Assembly: GCF_025465995.1 (NCBI RefSeq)
Contig: NZ_JANLNY010000002.1
Location: 62,001 to 126,000, forward strand
From: Pseudomonas sp. 5P_3.1_Bac2
GTDB lineage: Bacteria; Pseudomonadota; Gammaproteobacteria; Pseudomonadales; Pseudomonadaceae
Direction: 5' to 3'
DNA: 64,000 bases
Part shown: piece after piece, positions 36,727 to 49,160 of the stretch
Position numbering within the stretch: the stretch's first letter is position 1
Layout: each line of letters begins with the position of its first letter
Notes under the pieces: generated by a model
Databases searched by the model: none
Seen by the model: the letters and a program-made list of their open reading frames with translations, nothing else
What the model was told of the DNA's origin: nothing
Made by a program: the position numbers and the translations under genes

Positions 36727-37733
36727 TGCTGCGTTGGTCTTGCAAGTTAGCGGCATACAGCGCTGCAGCGCTGATGCTTGCGAGCTGCTCGTCGAGTCGT
36801 ACTACTACTCAGCCCGTCGTGGTGCCGGTGAAGCCGGTGACCAGTGGCCCCAGCGACTTCAATCGTCCGCATAAAGATGGCGCGCCATGGTGGGAAGTCG
36901 ATGTCTCCAAGATCCAGGACGCCGTGCCGATGCCTAACACGGGGCCAGTTAAGGCTGCGCCCTACAGCGTGTTGGGTAAGCAGTACTACCCGATCCCGGA
37001 TGCGCGCAAATATTCCGCCATCGGCCCGGCTTCGTGGTACGGCACCAAGTTTCATGGTCAGGCCACCGCTAACGGCGAAACTTACGACCTGTACGGCATG
37101 ACCGCGGCGCACAAAACCTTGCCGCTGCCCAGCTATGTGCGGGTGACTAATCTGGATAACGGCAAGTCGGTCATCTTGCGGGTTAACGACCGTGGTCCGT
37201 TCTATTCCGACCGGATCATCGACCTGTCGTTTGCCGCCGCGAAAAAGCTCGGTTACGCCGAGAGCGGCACCGCGCGGGTCAAGGTCGAGGGGATCGATCC
37301 TCACGAGTGGTGGGCGCAGCAAGGCCAGCCGGTGCCGATGGTCTTGGCCCAGCCGAAAACCGTTGCCCAGGCAGCGACCAGTGTCGCCCAGCCGTCTGCT
37401 GCCGTCGTTGAGCAATACGTGCCGCCACCGCAACAACACGCCGCCGCCGTCCTGCCTGTGCAGATCGACGCAAAAAAAAACGCTTCAGTCGAAGCGTCTG
37501 GCCTGTATCTCCAAGTGGCAGCCTTCGCCAATCCCGACGCTGCGGAGCTACTCAAGGCCAAGCTGAGCGAGCGGGTGAGTGCGCCGGTTTTCGTCAGCTC
37601 GGTACTGCACAACCAACAGATTTTGCACCGCGTACGGCTGGGCCCGTTCAGCAATCAGGGCGAGGCTGAGCGTTTGCAGAGCAGCGTGCGCTTAGCCAAC
37701 CTCGGCGAGCCGCGTGTAGTGCGGGGCGAGTAA
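36726..37733 (+). CDS. rlpA: Septal-ring lytic transglycosylase RlpA
   Basis: This 335-residue lipoprotein has the lipobox LASC (cysteine about residue 21). It has a double-psi beta-barrel (YGTKFHGQATANGETYDLYGMTAAHKTLPLPSYVRVTN, NDRGPFYSDRIIDLS) and a C-terminal SPOR domain (LYLQVAAFANPDAAELLKAK to LGPFSNQGEAERL) that binds denuded septal glycan. RlpA of pseudomonads cleaves naked glycan strands. The linker is rich in A, Q and P and includes a run of nine A bases. ATG at 36726 overlaps the mltB stop (TGATG). Confidence 0.94.
   Translation: MLRWSCKLAAYSAAALMLASCSSSRTTTQPVVVPVKPVTSGPSDFNRPHKDGAPWWEVDVSKIQDAVPMPNTGPVKAAPYSVLGKQYYPIPDARKYSAIGPASWYGTKFHGQATANGETYDLYGMTAAHKTLPLPSYVRVTNLDNGKSVILRVNDRGPFYSDRIIDLSFAAAKKLGYAESGTARVKVEGIDPHEWWAQQGQPVPMVLAQPKTVAQAATSVAQPSAAVVEQYVPPPQQHAAAVLPVQIDAKKNASVEASGLYLQVAAFANPDAAELLKAKLSERVSAPVFVSSVLHNQQILHRVRLGPFSNQGEAERLQSSVRLANLGEPRVVRGE
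37472..37497 (-). terminator. Antisense terminator-shaped element inside rlpA
   Basis: On the plus strand nine A bases are followed by ACGCTTC-AGTC-GAAGCGT, a perfect 7-bp stem. Read on the minus strand this is a hairpin followed by nine T residues, the layout of an intrinsic terminator. It lies in the linker-coding part of rlpA. No minus-strand gene is known here, so its purpose is open. Confidence 0.45.
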
Positions 37734-37772
37734 AGCGGCACTACGGTGCGGCACTAATTCGACCTGAGCGGG

Positions 37773-37798
37773 ACTAAGCAGCAAGGTAGCTGCTTAGT
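37773..37798 (+). terminator. Hairpin between rlpA and dacA
   Basis: A perfect 10-bp stem ACTAAGCAGC/GCTGCTTAGT with loop AAGGTA sits in the 115-base gap, 40 bases after the rlpA stop. No T-tract follows, so it may attenuate rather than end transcription. Confidence 0.45.
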
Positions 37799-37848
37799 AA
37801 TACAGGATGCCCTTGGGCTTGTTTGACTATTAGTAACTAGAGAGACGG

Positions 37849-39021
37849 ATGAATATCACCAGTTTTGCGCAACGCGTTTTCTTCTCCCTGTGCCTCTTCA
37901 GCGCCTCCAGCGCTTGGGCGGAACAGGCACTCCCGACTGCCCCGCAATTGGCGGCGAAGTCCTACGTGCTGGTGGATGCGGCCAGTGGCGACGTGCTGGT
38001 GGAAAGCAACGGTGACCAGCGTCTGCCGCCAGCCAGCTTGACCAAGCTGATGACCGCTTACATTGCCACCTTGGAAATCCGTAAGGGCAAAATCGGTGAG
38101 GAAGACTTGGTGCCGGTCAGCGAGCACGCCTGGCGTGCCGGTGGTGCCGCCTCTGGTGGTTCGACCATGTTCCTGCCGCTGAACAGCCAAGTGAAGGTTG
38201 ATGACCTGCTGCACGGCGTGATCATTCAGTCCGGTAACGACGCCAGTATCGCCTTGGCCGAATACATTGCCGGCAGTGAAGACGCCTTCGCCGACATGAT
38301 GAACGAGACCGCCGCCAAGCTCGGCATGGTCAACAGCCACTTTATGAACGCTACCGGTCTGCCAGACCCAGAGCACTATTCCAGTGCCCACGACATGGCG
38401 ATCCTGGCTCGCGCGATCATCAATGAAGACCAAGAGCACTACGCGATCTACAAACAGAAAGAGTTCCACTGGAACAACATCAAGCAAAGCAACCGCAACC
38501 TGCTGCTGTGGCGTGACAAGACCGTCGATGGTCTGAAAACTGGCCACACCGCTGAAGCCGGTTATTGCATGGTCGCTTCGGCTGTCCGTGATGGCGCGCG
38601 CATGATCACTGCGGTGTTCGGCACCACCAGCGAGTCCTCCCGTGCGGCGGAAACCCAGAAGTTGCTGACCTATGGCTTCCGCTTCTTCGAAAGCCGCACC
38701 TTCTACAAGCAAGGCGAAGAGCTGGCCCAAGCCCAAGTCTGGAAAGGCACCAGCCGCCAGGTCAAAGCCGGTTTGACCAAGGATCTGAGCCTGACCCTGC
38801 CTAAAGGTCAAATGGACAAGCTGCAAGCCAGCATGGTACTGAATAGCCAACTGACTGCACCGATCGCCCAAGGCGACGTCATCGGTAAGGTTGAGGTGAA
38901 GCTGGGTGATAAAGTGGTGCACAGCGCCGACTTGGTTGCCCTGCAGGCCGTCGAGGAAGGTGGCTTCTTCCGTCGTCTGTGGGATAGCATCAGCCTGTTC
39001 TTCTACGGTTTGTTTAACTGA
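37849..39021 (+). CDS. dacA: D-alanyl-D-alanine carboxypeptidase (PBP5/6 type)
   Basis: This 390-residue protein trims the terminal D-alanine of murein pentapeptides. A signal peptide (FSLCLFSASSAWA) is followed by the catalytic domain with the active serine in PPASLTKLM, IIQSGNDAS as the SxN motif, and GLKTGHTAEAG as the KTG motif. The C-terminal domain ends in an amphipathic membrane anchor (RRLWDSISLFFYGLF). It follows the elongation genes but probably has its own promoter in the 115-base gap. Pseudomonads often call it dacC. Confidence 0.95.
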   Translation: MNITSFAQRVFFSLCLFSASSAWAEQALPTAPQLAAKSYVLVDAASGDVLVESNGDQRLPPASLTKLMTAYIATLEIRKGKIGEEDLVPVSEHAWRAGGAASGGSTMFLPLNSQVKVDDLLHGVIIQSGNDASIALAEYIAGSEDAFADMMNETAAKLGMVNSHFMNATGLPDPEHYSSAHDMAILARAIINEDQEHYAIYKQKEFHWNNIKQSNRNLLLWRDKTVDGLKTGHTAEAGYCMVASAVRDGARMITAVFGTTSESSRAAETQKLLTYGFRFFESRTFYKQGEELAQAQVWKGTSRQVKAGLTKDLSLTLPKGQMDKLQASMVLNSQLTAPIAQGDVIGKVEVKLGDKVVHSADLVALQAVEEGGFFRRLWDSISLFFYGLFN

Positions 39022-39032
39022 TTCTTTTGCCC

Positions 39033-39053
39033 AACGCCCCTATCCGGGGCGTT
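39033..39053 (+). terminator. Terminator after dacA
   Basis: A perfect 8-bp stem AACGCCCC/GGGGCGTT with loop TATCC follows the dacA stop by 11 bases; the tail is CTGTTCTG, a weak T-tract. Confidence 0.6.
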
Positions 39054-39087
39054 CTGTTCTGGACAGGTCAAAAGCCTGCTGAGCGAT

Positions 39088-39366
39088 ATGACAGATACTG
39101 ACGTTCAAGCTCCAAAAATCGAATTCCCTTGCGAACGCTACCCGATCAAAGTGATCGGCGAGGCGGGCGAGGGCTTCTCCGACCTGGTCATCGAGATCAT
39201 GCAGCGCCATGCCCCAGGCTTTGACGAGACCACCTTGGTCAGCCGTGACAGCCGCAACGGGCGTTTTCTCTCCGTGCAGGTGTTGATCACTGCCACCGGG
39301 GTTGAGCAACTGCAAGCCATTCACACCGACCTGCGAGCCACTGGCCGCGTGCACATGGTGTTGTGA
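39088..39366 (+). CDS. YbeD/DUF493-family protein
   Basis: This 92-residue protein is of the YbeD family, with an ACT-like fold: [28 protein letters not shown], then [31 protein letters not shown]. It is conserved between dacA and lipB across gamma-proteobacteria. Proposed roles link it to lipoate metabolism, but function is unproven. Its stop overlaps the lipB start. Confidence 0.94.
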   Translation: MTDTDVQAPKIEFPCERYPIKVIGEAGEGFSDLVIEIMQRHAPGFDETTLVSRDSRNGRFLSVQVLITATGVEQLQAIHTDLRATGRVHMVL

Positions 39367-40046
39367 TGAGCCGTGCACTCGGCTTTCGCGAGCTGGGTCT
39401 GGTCGAGTATCAACCTACCTGGCATGCCATGCAGCGCTTCACCGATAGCCGTGGTCCAGCCACGCCGGACGAAGTCTGGCTGCTCGAACACGCGCCGGTG
39501 TTCACCCAGGGCCAGGCAGGTAAGGCAGAACATGTGTTGTTCCCCGGAGATATTCCGGTGGTGCAGGTCGATCGTGGCGGCCAGGTGACTTATCACGGCC
39601 CCGGTCAACTGGTGGCGTATTTGCTGCTGGATGTGCGGCGCAGTGCGATTGGCGTGCGCGAGCTGGTCAGCCGGATTGAGCGCAGCCTGATTGAGCTGCT
39701 CGCCAGCTACGGCGTTAGCGCTAACGCCAAGCCCGATGCGCCGGGGGTTTATGTGGATGGGGCGAAGATCGCCTCCCTCGGCCTGCGTATTCGCAATGGC
39801 CGCTCCTTCCATGGCTTGGCTCTGAATGTGGACATGGACCTGGCACCTTTTAAGCGGATCAATCCTTGCGGTTACGCCGGTATGGCCATGACCCAGCTGG
39901 CCGATCTGGTCGATGCGCCAATCACTCTGGCCGAGGTGCAGGGGCGGCTGCGTGAACAGCTGGCCAAGCATCTGGACTACCCTGAACAACTAGACTTAGC
40001 CGGCAGCCTTGAGCACTTAGCCACGGCGCTGGCGGCAGACGCGTAG
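39366..40046 (+). CDS. lipB: Octanoyltransferase LipB
   Basis: This 226-residue enzyme moves octanoyl groups from acyl carrier protein to lipoyl domains. It shows [38 protein letters not shown], the catalytic lysine in [24 protein letters not shown], and the catalytic cysteine in [14 protein letters not shown]. The ATG at 39366 overlaps the preceding stop (TGATG). LipA follows after 95 bases. Confidence 0.97.
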   Translation: MSRALGFRELGLVEYQPTWHAMQRFTDSRGPATPDEVWLLEHAPVFTQGQAGKAEHVLFPGDIPVVQVDRGGQVTYHGPGQLVAYLLLDVRRSAIGVRELVSRIERSLIELLASYGVSANAKPDAPGVYVDGAKIASLGLRIRNGRSFHGLALNVDMDLAPFKRINPCGYAGMAMTQLADLVDAPITLAEVQGRLREQLAKHLDYPEQLDLAGSLEHLATALAADA

Positions 40047-40141
40047 CAGGGTCGCTAGCGCCCTGAGCAGGCAGTACTGCGTACGGCTTAGGCCTTTGTC
40101 CCTAAGCGCGCAGCTTGAATTCATTTAACAGTAGGTGGTGT

Positions 40142-41119
<978 letters not shown>

Positions 41120-41151
41120 GGCTATCCCCTCCAGTGCGTGCGGTTCGCCGA

Positions 41152-42468
41152 TCAGTTTTTCAACTGATTGGCGAACTGGCCGACGGCTTTCACCACCTGC
41201 TGCGCCCCGTCCTGAATATCGATGATGACCTCTCCGGCTTGATTGGCCAGGATCAGTCCTTGTTCGGCTTGCTGACGGCTGCTGGACATACTTTCTACGG
41301 CCGCTTGAGCCAGGGTCTGGTTGCGCTGCACCACTTCGACAATCTCTTCGGTGGCCTTGCTGGTGCGTCCGGCCAGTTGCCGCACTTCGTCCGCTACTAC
41401 GGCAAAGCCACGGCCTTGCTCGCCGGCGCGGGCGGCTTCGATGGCGGCGTTGAGGGCGAGCAGGTTGGTTTGGTCGGCGATACCGCTGATGGTTTTCATG
41501 ATCGCGCTGATCAGTTGCGACTGTTTACCTAGGGCCTCGATACCTTCCGCGGCATCCTGCATCTGGCGGGCGATTTCCTGCATGACCTTAAGGGTCTGAC
41601 TGATCACGTCCGCACCTTTTTGCGCGGTGCCATCGGTTTGCTGGGAGATTTCATAGGCGATGCTGGCGGCATCGGCTACTGCCTGTTCCTGGTTGATCTG
41701 CTCGGTAATCACCGTGGCAAATTTAACCACCTTGTACAGCTCACCGTGGGCATTGGTCACCGGGTTATAGGAGGCCTCCAGCCACACCACGTTGCCATGG
41801 CTGTCGATGCGCTTAAAGCGGTCGCTGATAAAGTCGCCATGGTTTAGGCGGTTCCAGAACTCCTGATAAGCCGACGAGTTGTATTCCTCGGGGGCGCAAA
41901 ACAGGCGGTGATGCTGGCCTTTGATTTGCTCCAGCTTGTAGCCCATGCCCTGCAAGAAGCGATCGTTGGCGGTCAGCACATGGCCCTTAAGGTCGAACTC
42001 AATCACTGCTGTGGAGCGCAGCAAGGCCTGGATAATGCTCTCGTGTTCGCGTGACTGTTCGATGGTACGGGTCAGGTTGGTGGCGCAGAGGGTCATGTAC
42101 TGCATGCGCCCTTGCTCATTGCACACCGGCTGCCAGATGGCCCGCAGCCACGCCTCATGGCCTTGGGCGTCGAGCAGGCGATAGGCGCCGCACAGATGCT
42201 CTGACTGACGCATGGCCTGCTGAATTTTTTGGTAGTTGGGTTCTTGCCGAAAGCTGGCTGGAAAGAAGCTATCCAGAGGCTTGCCGAGTAACTGCTCCTG
42301 GCGATAGCCCAACTCTTGCAGAAAGTTGTCGTTAACCTTGCGGATAAGCCCTTGGGTGTCGACTTCCAAGATCATCATTTCTTGGTAAATTGAATCACTG
42401 ATTTGTCGCAGGGGTGCGTATTCCTTACGCAGCTGCTCAAGCTCTTGGCGAATTTTCTTGCTGAACAT
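41152..42468 (-). CDS. BdlA-like soluble PAS-PAS chemoreceptor
   Basis: This 438-residue protein has no transmembrane segment. It starts with a coiled coil ([15 protein letters not shown]), then two PAS domains: about residues 25-130 ([23 protein letters not shown]) and 145-260 ([36 protein letters not shown]). It ends with a chemoreceptor signalling domain ([20 protein letters not shown]). This architecture is that of BdlA, which links redox or nutrient cues to biofilm dispersal in Pseudomonas. GTGAGG upstream fits ATG 42468 better than ATG 42474. It is convergent with lipA. Confidence 0.88.
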   Translation of the reverse strand: MFSKKIRQELEQLRKEYAPLRQISDSIYQEMMILEVDTQGLIRKVNDNFLQELGYRQEQLLGKPLDSFFPASFRQEPNYQKIQQAMRQSEHLCGAYRLLDAQGHEAWLRAIWQPVCNEQGRMQYMTLCATNLTRTIEQSREHESIIQALLRSTAVIEFDLKGHVLTANDRFLQGMGYKLEQIKGQHHRLFCAPEEYNSSAYQEFWNRLNHGDFISDRFKRIDSHGNVVWLEASYNPVTNAHGELYKVVKFATVITEQINQEQAVADAASIAYEISQQTDGTAQKGADVISQTLKVMQEIARQMQDAAEGIEALGKQSQLISAIMKTISGIADQTNLLALNAAIEAARAGEQGRGFAVVADEVRQLAGRTSKATEEIVEVVQRNQTLAQAAVESMSSSRQQAEQGLILANQAGEVIIDIQDGAQQVVKAVGQFANQLKN

Positions 42469-42580
42469 GTCCATCCTCACTATTGATACTGGGGCCAGAG
42501 CCCTGAAACCTAGCACAAGGCCACAATATCAATAGCGTAGACAATGTTGTGAAGTCTGCTTGCTTTACAAAATATGATTT

Positions 42581-43876
42581 TTACGGCTGACGCAGCTGCT
42601 CCAGCAGGCTGTGGCTGGGGTAACCATCGGCCGGTAAGCCCAGCTTGAGCTGGTAAGCACGCACGGCTTTACGGGTGTTGGCGCCGATAATGCCGTCGGC
42701 CGCGCCGGCATCGTAGCCTTTGCCAGTTAAGCGTTCTTGCAGCTCAACGCGTTCACTGCGGCCCAGTTGCCGATCATCCCGAGGCCATTCGGCCTGCACC
42801 CCTGGATTGCCGTCGAGGGCATCGCAGAGTAAGCCGATGGCCAAGGCGTAAGCCGTGGAGTTGTTGTAGCGCAGGATGGTGCGGAAGTTGTTCAGAAGCA
42901 AAAACGCCGGGCCGCGATGGCCGGCGGGGAGGAACAGGCTGGCCTGACTCTGGGCATCAGCGCGGGTCTGGCGCAGCGGGGTGACGCCGAGGTTTTGCCA
43001 TTCTTGCAGGCTGCGGCGCACTTCCGGGTCGGCTTGGGCGTAGTCGAAGTTAGCTGGCAGGCTGACCTCCATGCCCCATGGCTGGCCGTTCTGCCAGCCA
43101 GACTTATGCAGGTAGTGGGCGGCGGAGGCTAAGGCATCCGGGGCGGAGTTCCACAGATCGCGGCGACCGTCGCCGTCGAAGTCCACCGCGTGCTCATTAA
43201 AGGTGGTCGGCATAAATTGGGTCTGGCCCATGGCCCCGGCCCAAGAACCCAGCAGGGTTTTATTGGGATTGTCGCCGGCCTGGAGAATTTGCAGGGCCGC
43301 GAGCAATTGGGTGCGCCAGAATACTTGGCGGCGGCCGTCGTAGGCGAGGGTGGCCAACGAGCGAATCACGTTGTTGCTGCCGATATTGCTGCCGTAGTTG
43401 CTTTCCATGCCCCAGATGGCGATCAGCACCTCATGGTCAACCTCGTAGGCGCTGCGGATCGCTTTCAGCGTGGGGCGGTACTGGGCTTTGAGCACGCGCC
43501 CTTGGGCTACGCGCGACACCGAGACGGCGCCATCGATGTATTCCCAGATCGGCCGGGTAAATTCTGGTTGGCTGCTGTCGGCGGCAATCACCTTCGGGTC
43601 GAGGGTGATATCGGCGAAGGTGCGATCGAATAAATCTGCATCAATGCCGGCGGCAATGGCGTCGCTGCGCAGCAAAATCCGCCACTCGCTGAAACTCAGC
43701 AGTTGCTCTGGGGCACTGGCTGTGGGGGCAATGACGGGAGCGGCGGAGCTGACCACGACGGGGCTGTCGGCGGCGGTTGCCAAGGGCTGTGCCGGTGCAT
43801 CGGCACAGGCGGTCAACAGCAGCATTAGGCAGGCAGTGGCGCTATGGGACAGGCCACGGATAAGCAGGTCAGGCAT
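42581..43876 (-). CDS. MltB-type lytic transglycosylase with peptidoglycan-binding domain
   Basis: This 431-residue lipoprotein has the lipobox LLTAC (cysteine about residue 25). The transglycosylase domain has the catalytic glutamate in IAIWGMESNYGSNIG and the SWAGAMGQTQFMPTTFNEHAVDFDGDG segment. The last 65 residues form a PG_binding_1 domain (LQERLTGKGYDAGAADGIIGANTRKAVRAYQ). It differs from the 35.7 kb MltB by this extra domain and the lipid anchor. ATG at 43876 is used; a TTG at 43900 is unlikely. arfA lies upstream on the same strand. Confidence 0.93.
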   Translation of the reverse strand: MPDLLIRGLSHSATACLMLLLTACADAPAQPLATAADSPVVVSSAAPVIAPTASAPEQLLSFSEWRILLRSDAIAAGIDADLFDRTFADITLDPKVIAADSSQPEFTRPIWEYIDGAVSVSRVAQGRVLKAQYRPTLKAIRSAYEVDHEVLIAIWGMESNYGSNIGSNNVIRSLATLAYDGRRQVFWRTQLLAALQILQAGDNPNKTLLGSWAGAMGQTQFMPTTFNEHAVDFDGDGRRDLWNSAPDALASAAHYLHKSGWQNGQPWGMEVSLPANFDYAQADPEVRRSLQEWQNLGVTPLRQTRADAQSQASLFLPAGHRGPAFLLLNNFRTILRYNNSTAYALAIGLLCDALDGNPGVQAEWPRDDRQLGRSERVELQERLTGKGYDAGAADGIIGANTRKAVRAYQLKLGLPADGYPSHSLLEQLRQP

Positions 43877-43946
43877 GGTGGTCTCGACACATTTTTGCAA
43901 GCCGTAACCTTAGCATGATTGCTCGGTGCAGGGGCTGGCCTGTGTT

Positions 43947-44102
43947 TTATGCCGCCAGAAAGTAAAAAGCCTCCCAGTTGGTCTGGGAGGCTTGGCGACG
44001 GTAGCTGCCTTTGCCTTTCGCGGCTTGCTCTTGGCGACAGCGAAACAGCGGTTGGGCAACGATGGATTTGGCCTTGTTAGGCCGCTTGGCGGATTTGGCC
44101 AT
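43947..44102 (-). CDS. arfA: Alternative ribosome-rescue factor A
   Basis: This 51-codon gene encodes a basic protein with SIVAQPLFRCRQEQAAKGKG and SYRRQASQTNWEAF, the ArfA core that enters empty A sites of stalled ribosomes and recruits release factor 2. An AGGAG site lies seven bases before the ATG. The last third of the coding region holds a strong terminator hairpin, so most transcripts should lack the stop codon. That fits the known logic by which trans-translation destroys the product until tmRNA fails. It lies 70 bases downstream of holA. Confidence 0.93.
   Translation of the reverse strand: MAKSAKRPNKAKSIVAQPLFRCRQEQAAKGKGSYRRQASQTNWEAFYFLAA
43961..43993 (-). terminator. Intrinsic terminator inside the arfA coding region
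   Basis: A perfect 11-bp stem AAGCCTCCCAG/CTGGGAGGCTT with a five-base loop is followed on the minus strand by TTTTTACTTT. The hairpin and T-tract precede the arfA stop codon at 43947-43949. Transcripts ending here carry no stop codon. Confidence 0.85.
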
Positions 44103-44171
44103 GGCATGCTCCTGGGCGCGAACCTGCGTGATTGCAGGCGCGCGCAGCATGCGCCGAGTTGAGGTCAATGT

Positions 44172-45215
44172 CTAGTTGCCGTGCTTGGCCAGGCCTAAGC
44201 GTTGGCCGCATAGACTCAACGTCAGCAGGCTGAGGTTGAGCCAAGGATCGCCAGGAGCCTGGCCTTTGATCTGCGCATCTATCTGTTGCGCTTGTTGCAG
44301 CAGGGCAGCCCAGCGTGACGCGGAGAAACGTTGCAGGGCTTTGCTGACCAACGGTCGACGTTTATCCCACACTGGCGGGCGCGCCGAGCTGAAGGCTTTG
44401 TCCAGGGGTATGCCTTGGCTGTACTGCTGGGCGATGGTGGCGAGCAGGCGCACTTCCCGGGCCAGGGCCCAGAGAATCACCGGCGGCTCTATCCCTTCAC
44501 CACGCAAGCCTTCGAGGATCCGCAAGGCATGGGCCGCCTCGCCATTGAGAGCCGCATCGATCAGGCCAAACACATCGAAGCGCGCGCTATCGGCCACTGC
44601 CGCCTGCACGGTCTGTGCATCGATCTGATTGCCGTCGACCAGCAGTTTGAGCTTCTCGATTTCTTGCGCAGCGGCCAGCAAGTTACCTTCGACGCGGGCA
44701 GCGATCATATCGACCGCTTCAGCGCTGGCGGTTAAGCCAGACTGGGCCAGGCGCTGGCGAATCCACTGGGGCAGTTGCGCCACTTCGATTGGCCAGATCT
44801 GCACAAACTGGCTGTGGTTGCCGTCGATCAAGGCCTTGGCCCATTTGCTCTTTTGCGTGCTGCCATCGAGCTTGGGCAGGCTGATCAGCAGCACCGTGTC
44901 TTCGGCCGGACGAGCCAGGTATTCGAGCAGCGCGGCAGCACCTTTATCGCCCGGTTTGCCGTTAGGCAAACGCAGTTCCAGCAGGCGTTTTTCCGCGAAC
45001 AACGACAGGCTGGCACCAGCCTGGAGCAGGGTGCCCCAGTCGAAGTTGCTGTCGGCGTTAAACACCTGACGTTCGCTAAAGCCCTGTTGACGCGTGGCTG
45101 CACGGATGCTGTCGGCGGCTTCCTGGCACAGCAGGGGCTCGTCGCCACTGATCACATAGATCGGGCTAAGGGCGCCTTGCAGTTGTTTGGCGAGTTGTGC
45201 GGGATTCAGTTTCAT
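44172..45215 (-). CDS. holA: DNA polymerase III delta subunit
   Basis: This 347-residue clamp-loader subunit opens the beta clamp. It begins MKLNPAQLAKQLQGALSPIYVISGDEPLL, and has EKRLLELRLPNGKPGDKGAAAL and the C-terminal helices RPLVSKALQRFSASRWAALLQQA. Length matches the family. No Shine-Dalgarno is seen: the sequence just before the ATG is the T-tract of a terminator hairpin that follows lptE. It is third in the leuS-lptE-holA run. Confidence 0.95.
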   Translation of the reverse strand: MKLNPAQLAKQLQGALSPIYVISGDEPLLCQEAADSIRAATRQQGFSERQVFNADSNFDWGTLLQAGASLSLFAEKRLLELRLPNGKPGDKGAAALLEYLARPAEDTVLLISLPKLDGSTQKSKWAKALIDGNHSQFVQIWPIEVAQLPQWIRQRLAQSGLTASAEAVDMIAARVEGNLLAAAQEIEKLKLLVDGNQIDAQTVQAAVADSARFDVFGLIDAALNGEAAHALRILEGLRGEGIEPPVILWALAREVRLLATIAQQYSQGIPLDKAFSSARPPVWDKRRPLVSKALQRFSASRWAALLQQAQQIDAQIKGQAPGDPWLNLSLLTLSLCGQRLGLAKHGN

Positions 45216-45218
45216 CGC

Positions 45219-45247
45219 AAAAAATACGGGCCGCGTTGGCGGCCCGT
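45219..45247 (-). terminator. Intrinsic terminator between lptE and holA
   Basis: A perfect 9-bp stem ACGGGCCGC/GCGGCCCGT with a GTTG loop is followed on the minus strand by ATTTTTTGCG. The T-tract ends three bases before the holA ATG, and the hairpin starts five bases after the lptE stop. It resembles an attenuator limiting holA expression. Confidence 0.8.
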
Positions 45248-45252
45248 AGCAT

Positions 45253-45864
45253 TTACTGAGCCGGAATCGGCAGTTCGATTGGCGACTGCTTCGGCGTGTT
45301 CTCTTCCTGGATGCGGGCCGCTTCTAAGGCGTCAGCTTCCGCTTTGGCCTTAGCCAGGGCGGTCGCTTGCAGTTCATCCAGTTTTTCCGGAGTGATCAGT
45401 CGCAGCTTTTGCACCAACTGCTGGACCAGCTCACGGCGCTGTTCGCTTTGCAGGGTTTTGGCTTCTTCGTCACTGCCGATCAGGTTGTTGTCATCCTGGG
45501 AATAGATGCTGCGCACCGACAGTTTATCGTTCAGCAGCAGCATGTTTTTGCTGCCGCGGATTTCGTATTCGACCGTCTTGGTGACTTCATACTCGGCGGT
45601 ACGGGCGGAGCTGTTAAAGCTGGCCGCACGGCGCTTGTCTTCTTCGCGGGCGAGGATCAGGTGGTACTCCGCCCCTGGGTAGACCTTGACCCCGTTGTTT
45701 TGCAGCGCGTCACGCAATTCAGTAACGGTCTGGCCATAGGCATTGCGCGCGCTGACATCCAGTTCCTTGAGGGCCAGCTCGACGTCACCGGTGCCGCGCA
45801 GATGGAAACCGCAAGCGCTGAGCAGGGTGGCCAGGCTGATGACTAACAGATTCCGTTTGCTCAT
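45253..45864 (-). CDS. lptE: LPS-assembly lipoprotein LptE
   Basis: This 203-residue outer-membrane lipoprotein plugs LptD and helps insert lipopolysaccharide. The lipobox is LLSAC (cysteine about residue 18), followed by the conserved GFHLRG. Later parts include VYPGAEYHLILAREEDKRRA and YEVTKTVEYEIRG. The C-terminal 40 residues are rich in A, E and P (ALAKAKAEADALEAARIQEE), an extension seen in pseudomonads. It lies 57 bases downstream of leuS. Confidence 0.94.
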   Translation of the reverse strand: MSKRNLLVISLATLLSACGFHLRGTGDVELALKELDVSARNAYGQTVTELRDALQNNGVKVYPGAEYHLILAREEDKRRAASFNSSARTAEYEVTKTVEYEIRGSKNMLLLNDKLSVRSIYSQDDNNLIGSDEEAKTLQSEQRRELVQQLVQKLRLITPEKLDELQATALAKAKAEADALEAARIQEENTPKQSPIELPIPAQ

Positions 45865-45921
45865 GTTCTATCCCCTTGGTATGTCGTGCGGCGCGCCATG
45901 CCCTGGTCGCGCCGTGCTTTA

Positions 45922-48636
<2,715 letters not shown>

Positions 48637-48726
48637 CCTTTATTCCGTCTGTCGCGGGCACTAGCCGAGCAAGGTCACGACGCTAAGCTTAGGGAGTAAC
48701 TCAGTGCCAATAACGTGAGGTCAAGG

Positions 48727-49134
48727 ATGGGCCAGGTAAAAGAGTCTCAAGCCAATGACGTCGTTTATGAGCGTTTGCTTCAGCGCTTAGCGGCGGCATT
48801 GGATGAAGCCGAAAACCTCGCCGCGGTCGGTCAGCGGCCGCAGCAAGACTTAGAGCTGCGTGATGTGACACCCTCCGAGCTGCGCTTGATTTGTGCCTAT
48901 CTTAAGCGCGAACGTCAGGTTGAGGCGGCGCAGGGGCTCAAGGTCATCGGCGAGAACATTCTGCCTTTGCCGTTGGCGCCGCCGGCAGTGCTTGAAACAG
49001 CTGGCAGCACCGCCGCAGCGGCAGCGCCACGCTGCCCGATTTGTGGCGTCAAGCGCCCGTGGCCAAGCCCAAGTGGCCTGCAACTGTGCCAAGGTTGCGG
49101 CGTTAAGTTGTTTATCAACAGCGATCATCGCTAG
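48727..49134 (+). CDS. Zinc-ribbon protein of unknown function
   Basis: This 135-residue protein has a helical N-terminal half (VVYERLLQRLAAALDEAENLA, then LRLICAYLKRE) and a C-terminal zinc ribbon CPICGVKRPWPSPSGLQLCQGCG with two CxxC pairs. A GAGG site supports ATG at 48727. I do not recognise a named family. It is divergent from leuS and 26 bases before the ElyC-like gene, so they may be co-transcribed. Confidence 0.8.
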   Translation: MGQVKESQANDVVYERLLQRLAAALDEAENLAAVGQRPQQDLELRDVTPSELRLICAYLKRERQVEAAQGLKVIGENILPLPLAPPAVLETAGSTAAAAAPRCPICGVKRPWPSPSGLQLCQGCGVKLFINSDHR

Positions 49135-49160
49135 GCTGCGCGCACCCCTGGAGGTGCTCA

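Noticed and set aside
37837..38922. 361-codon minus-strand open frame opposite dacA
   Set aside because: DacA has its signal peptide and all three penicillin-binding motifs; the antisense frame has no features.
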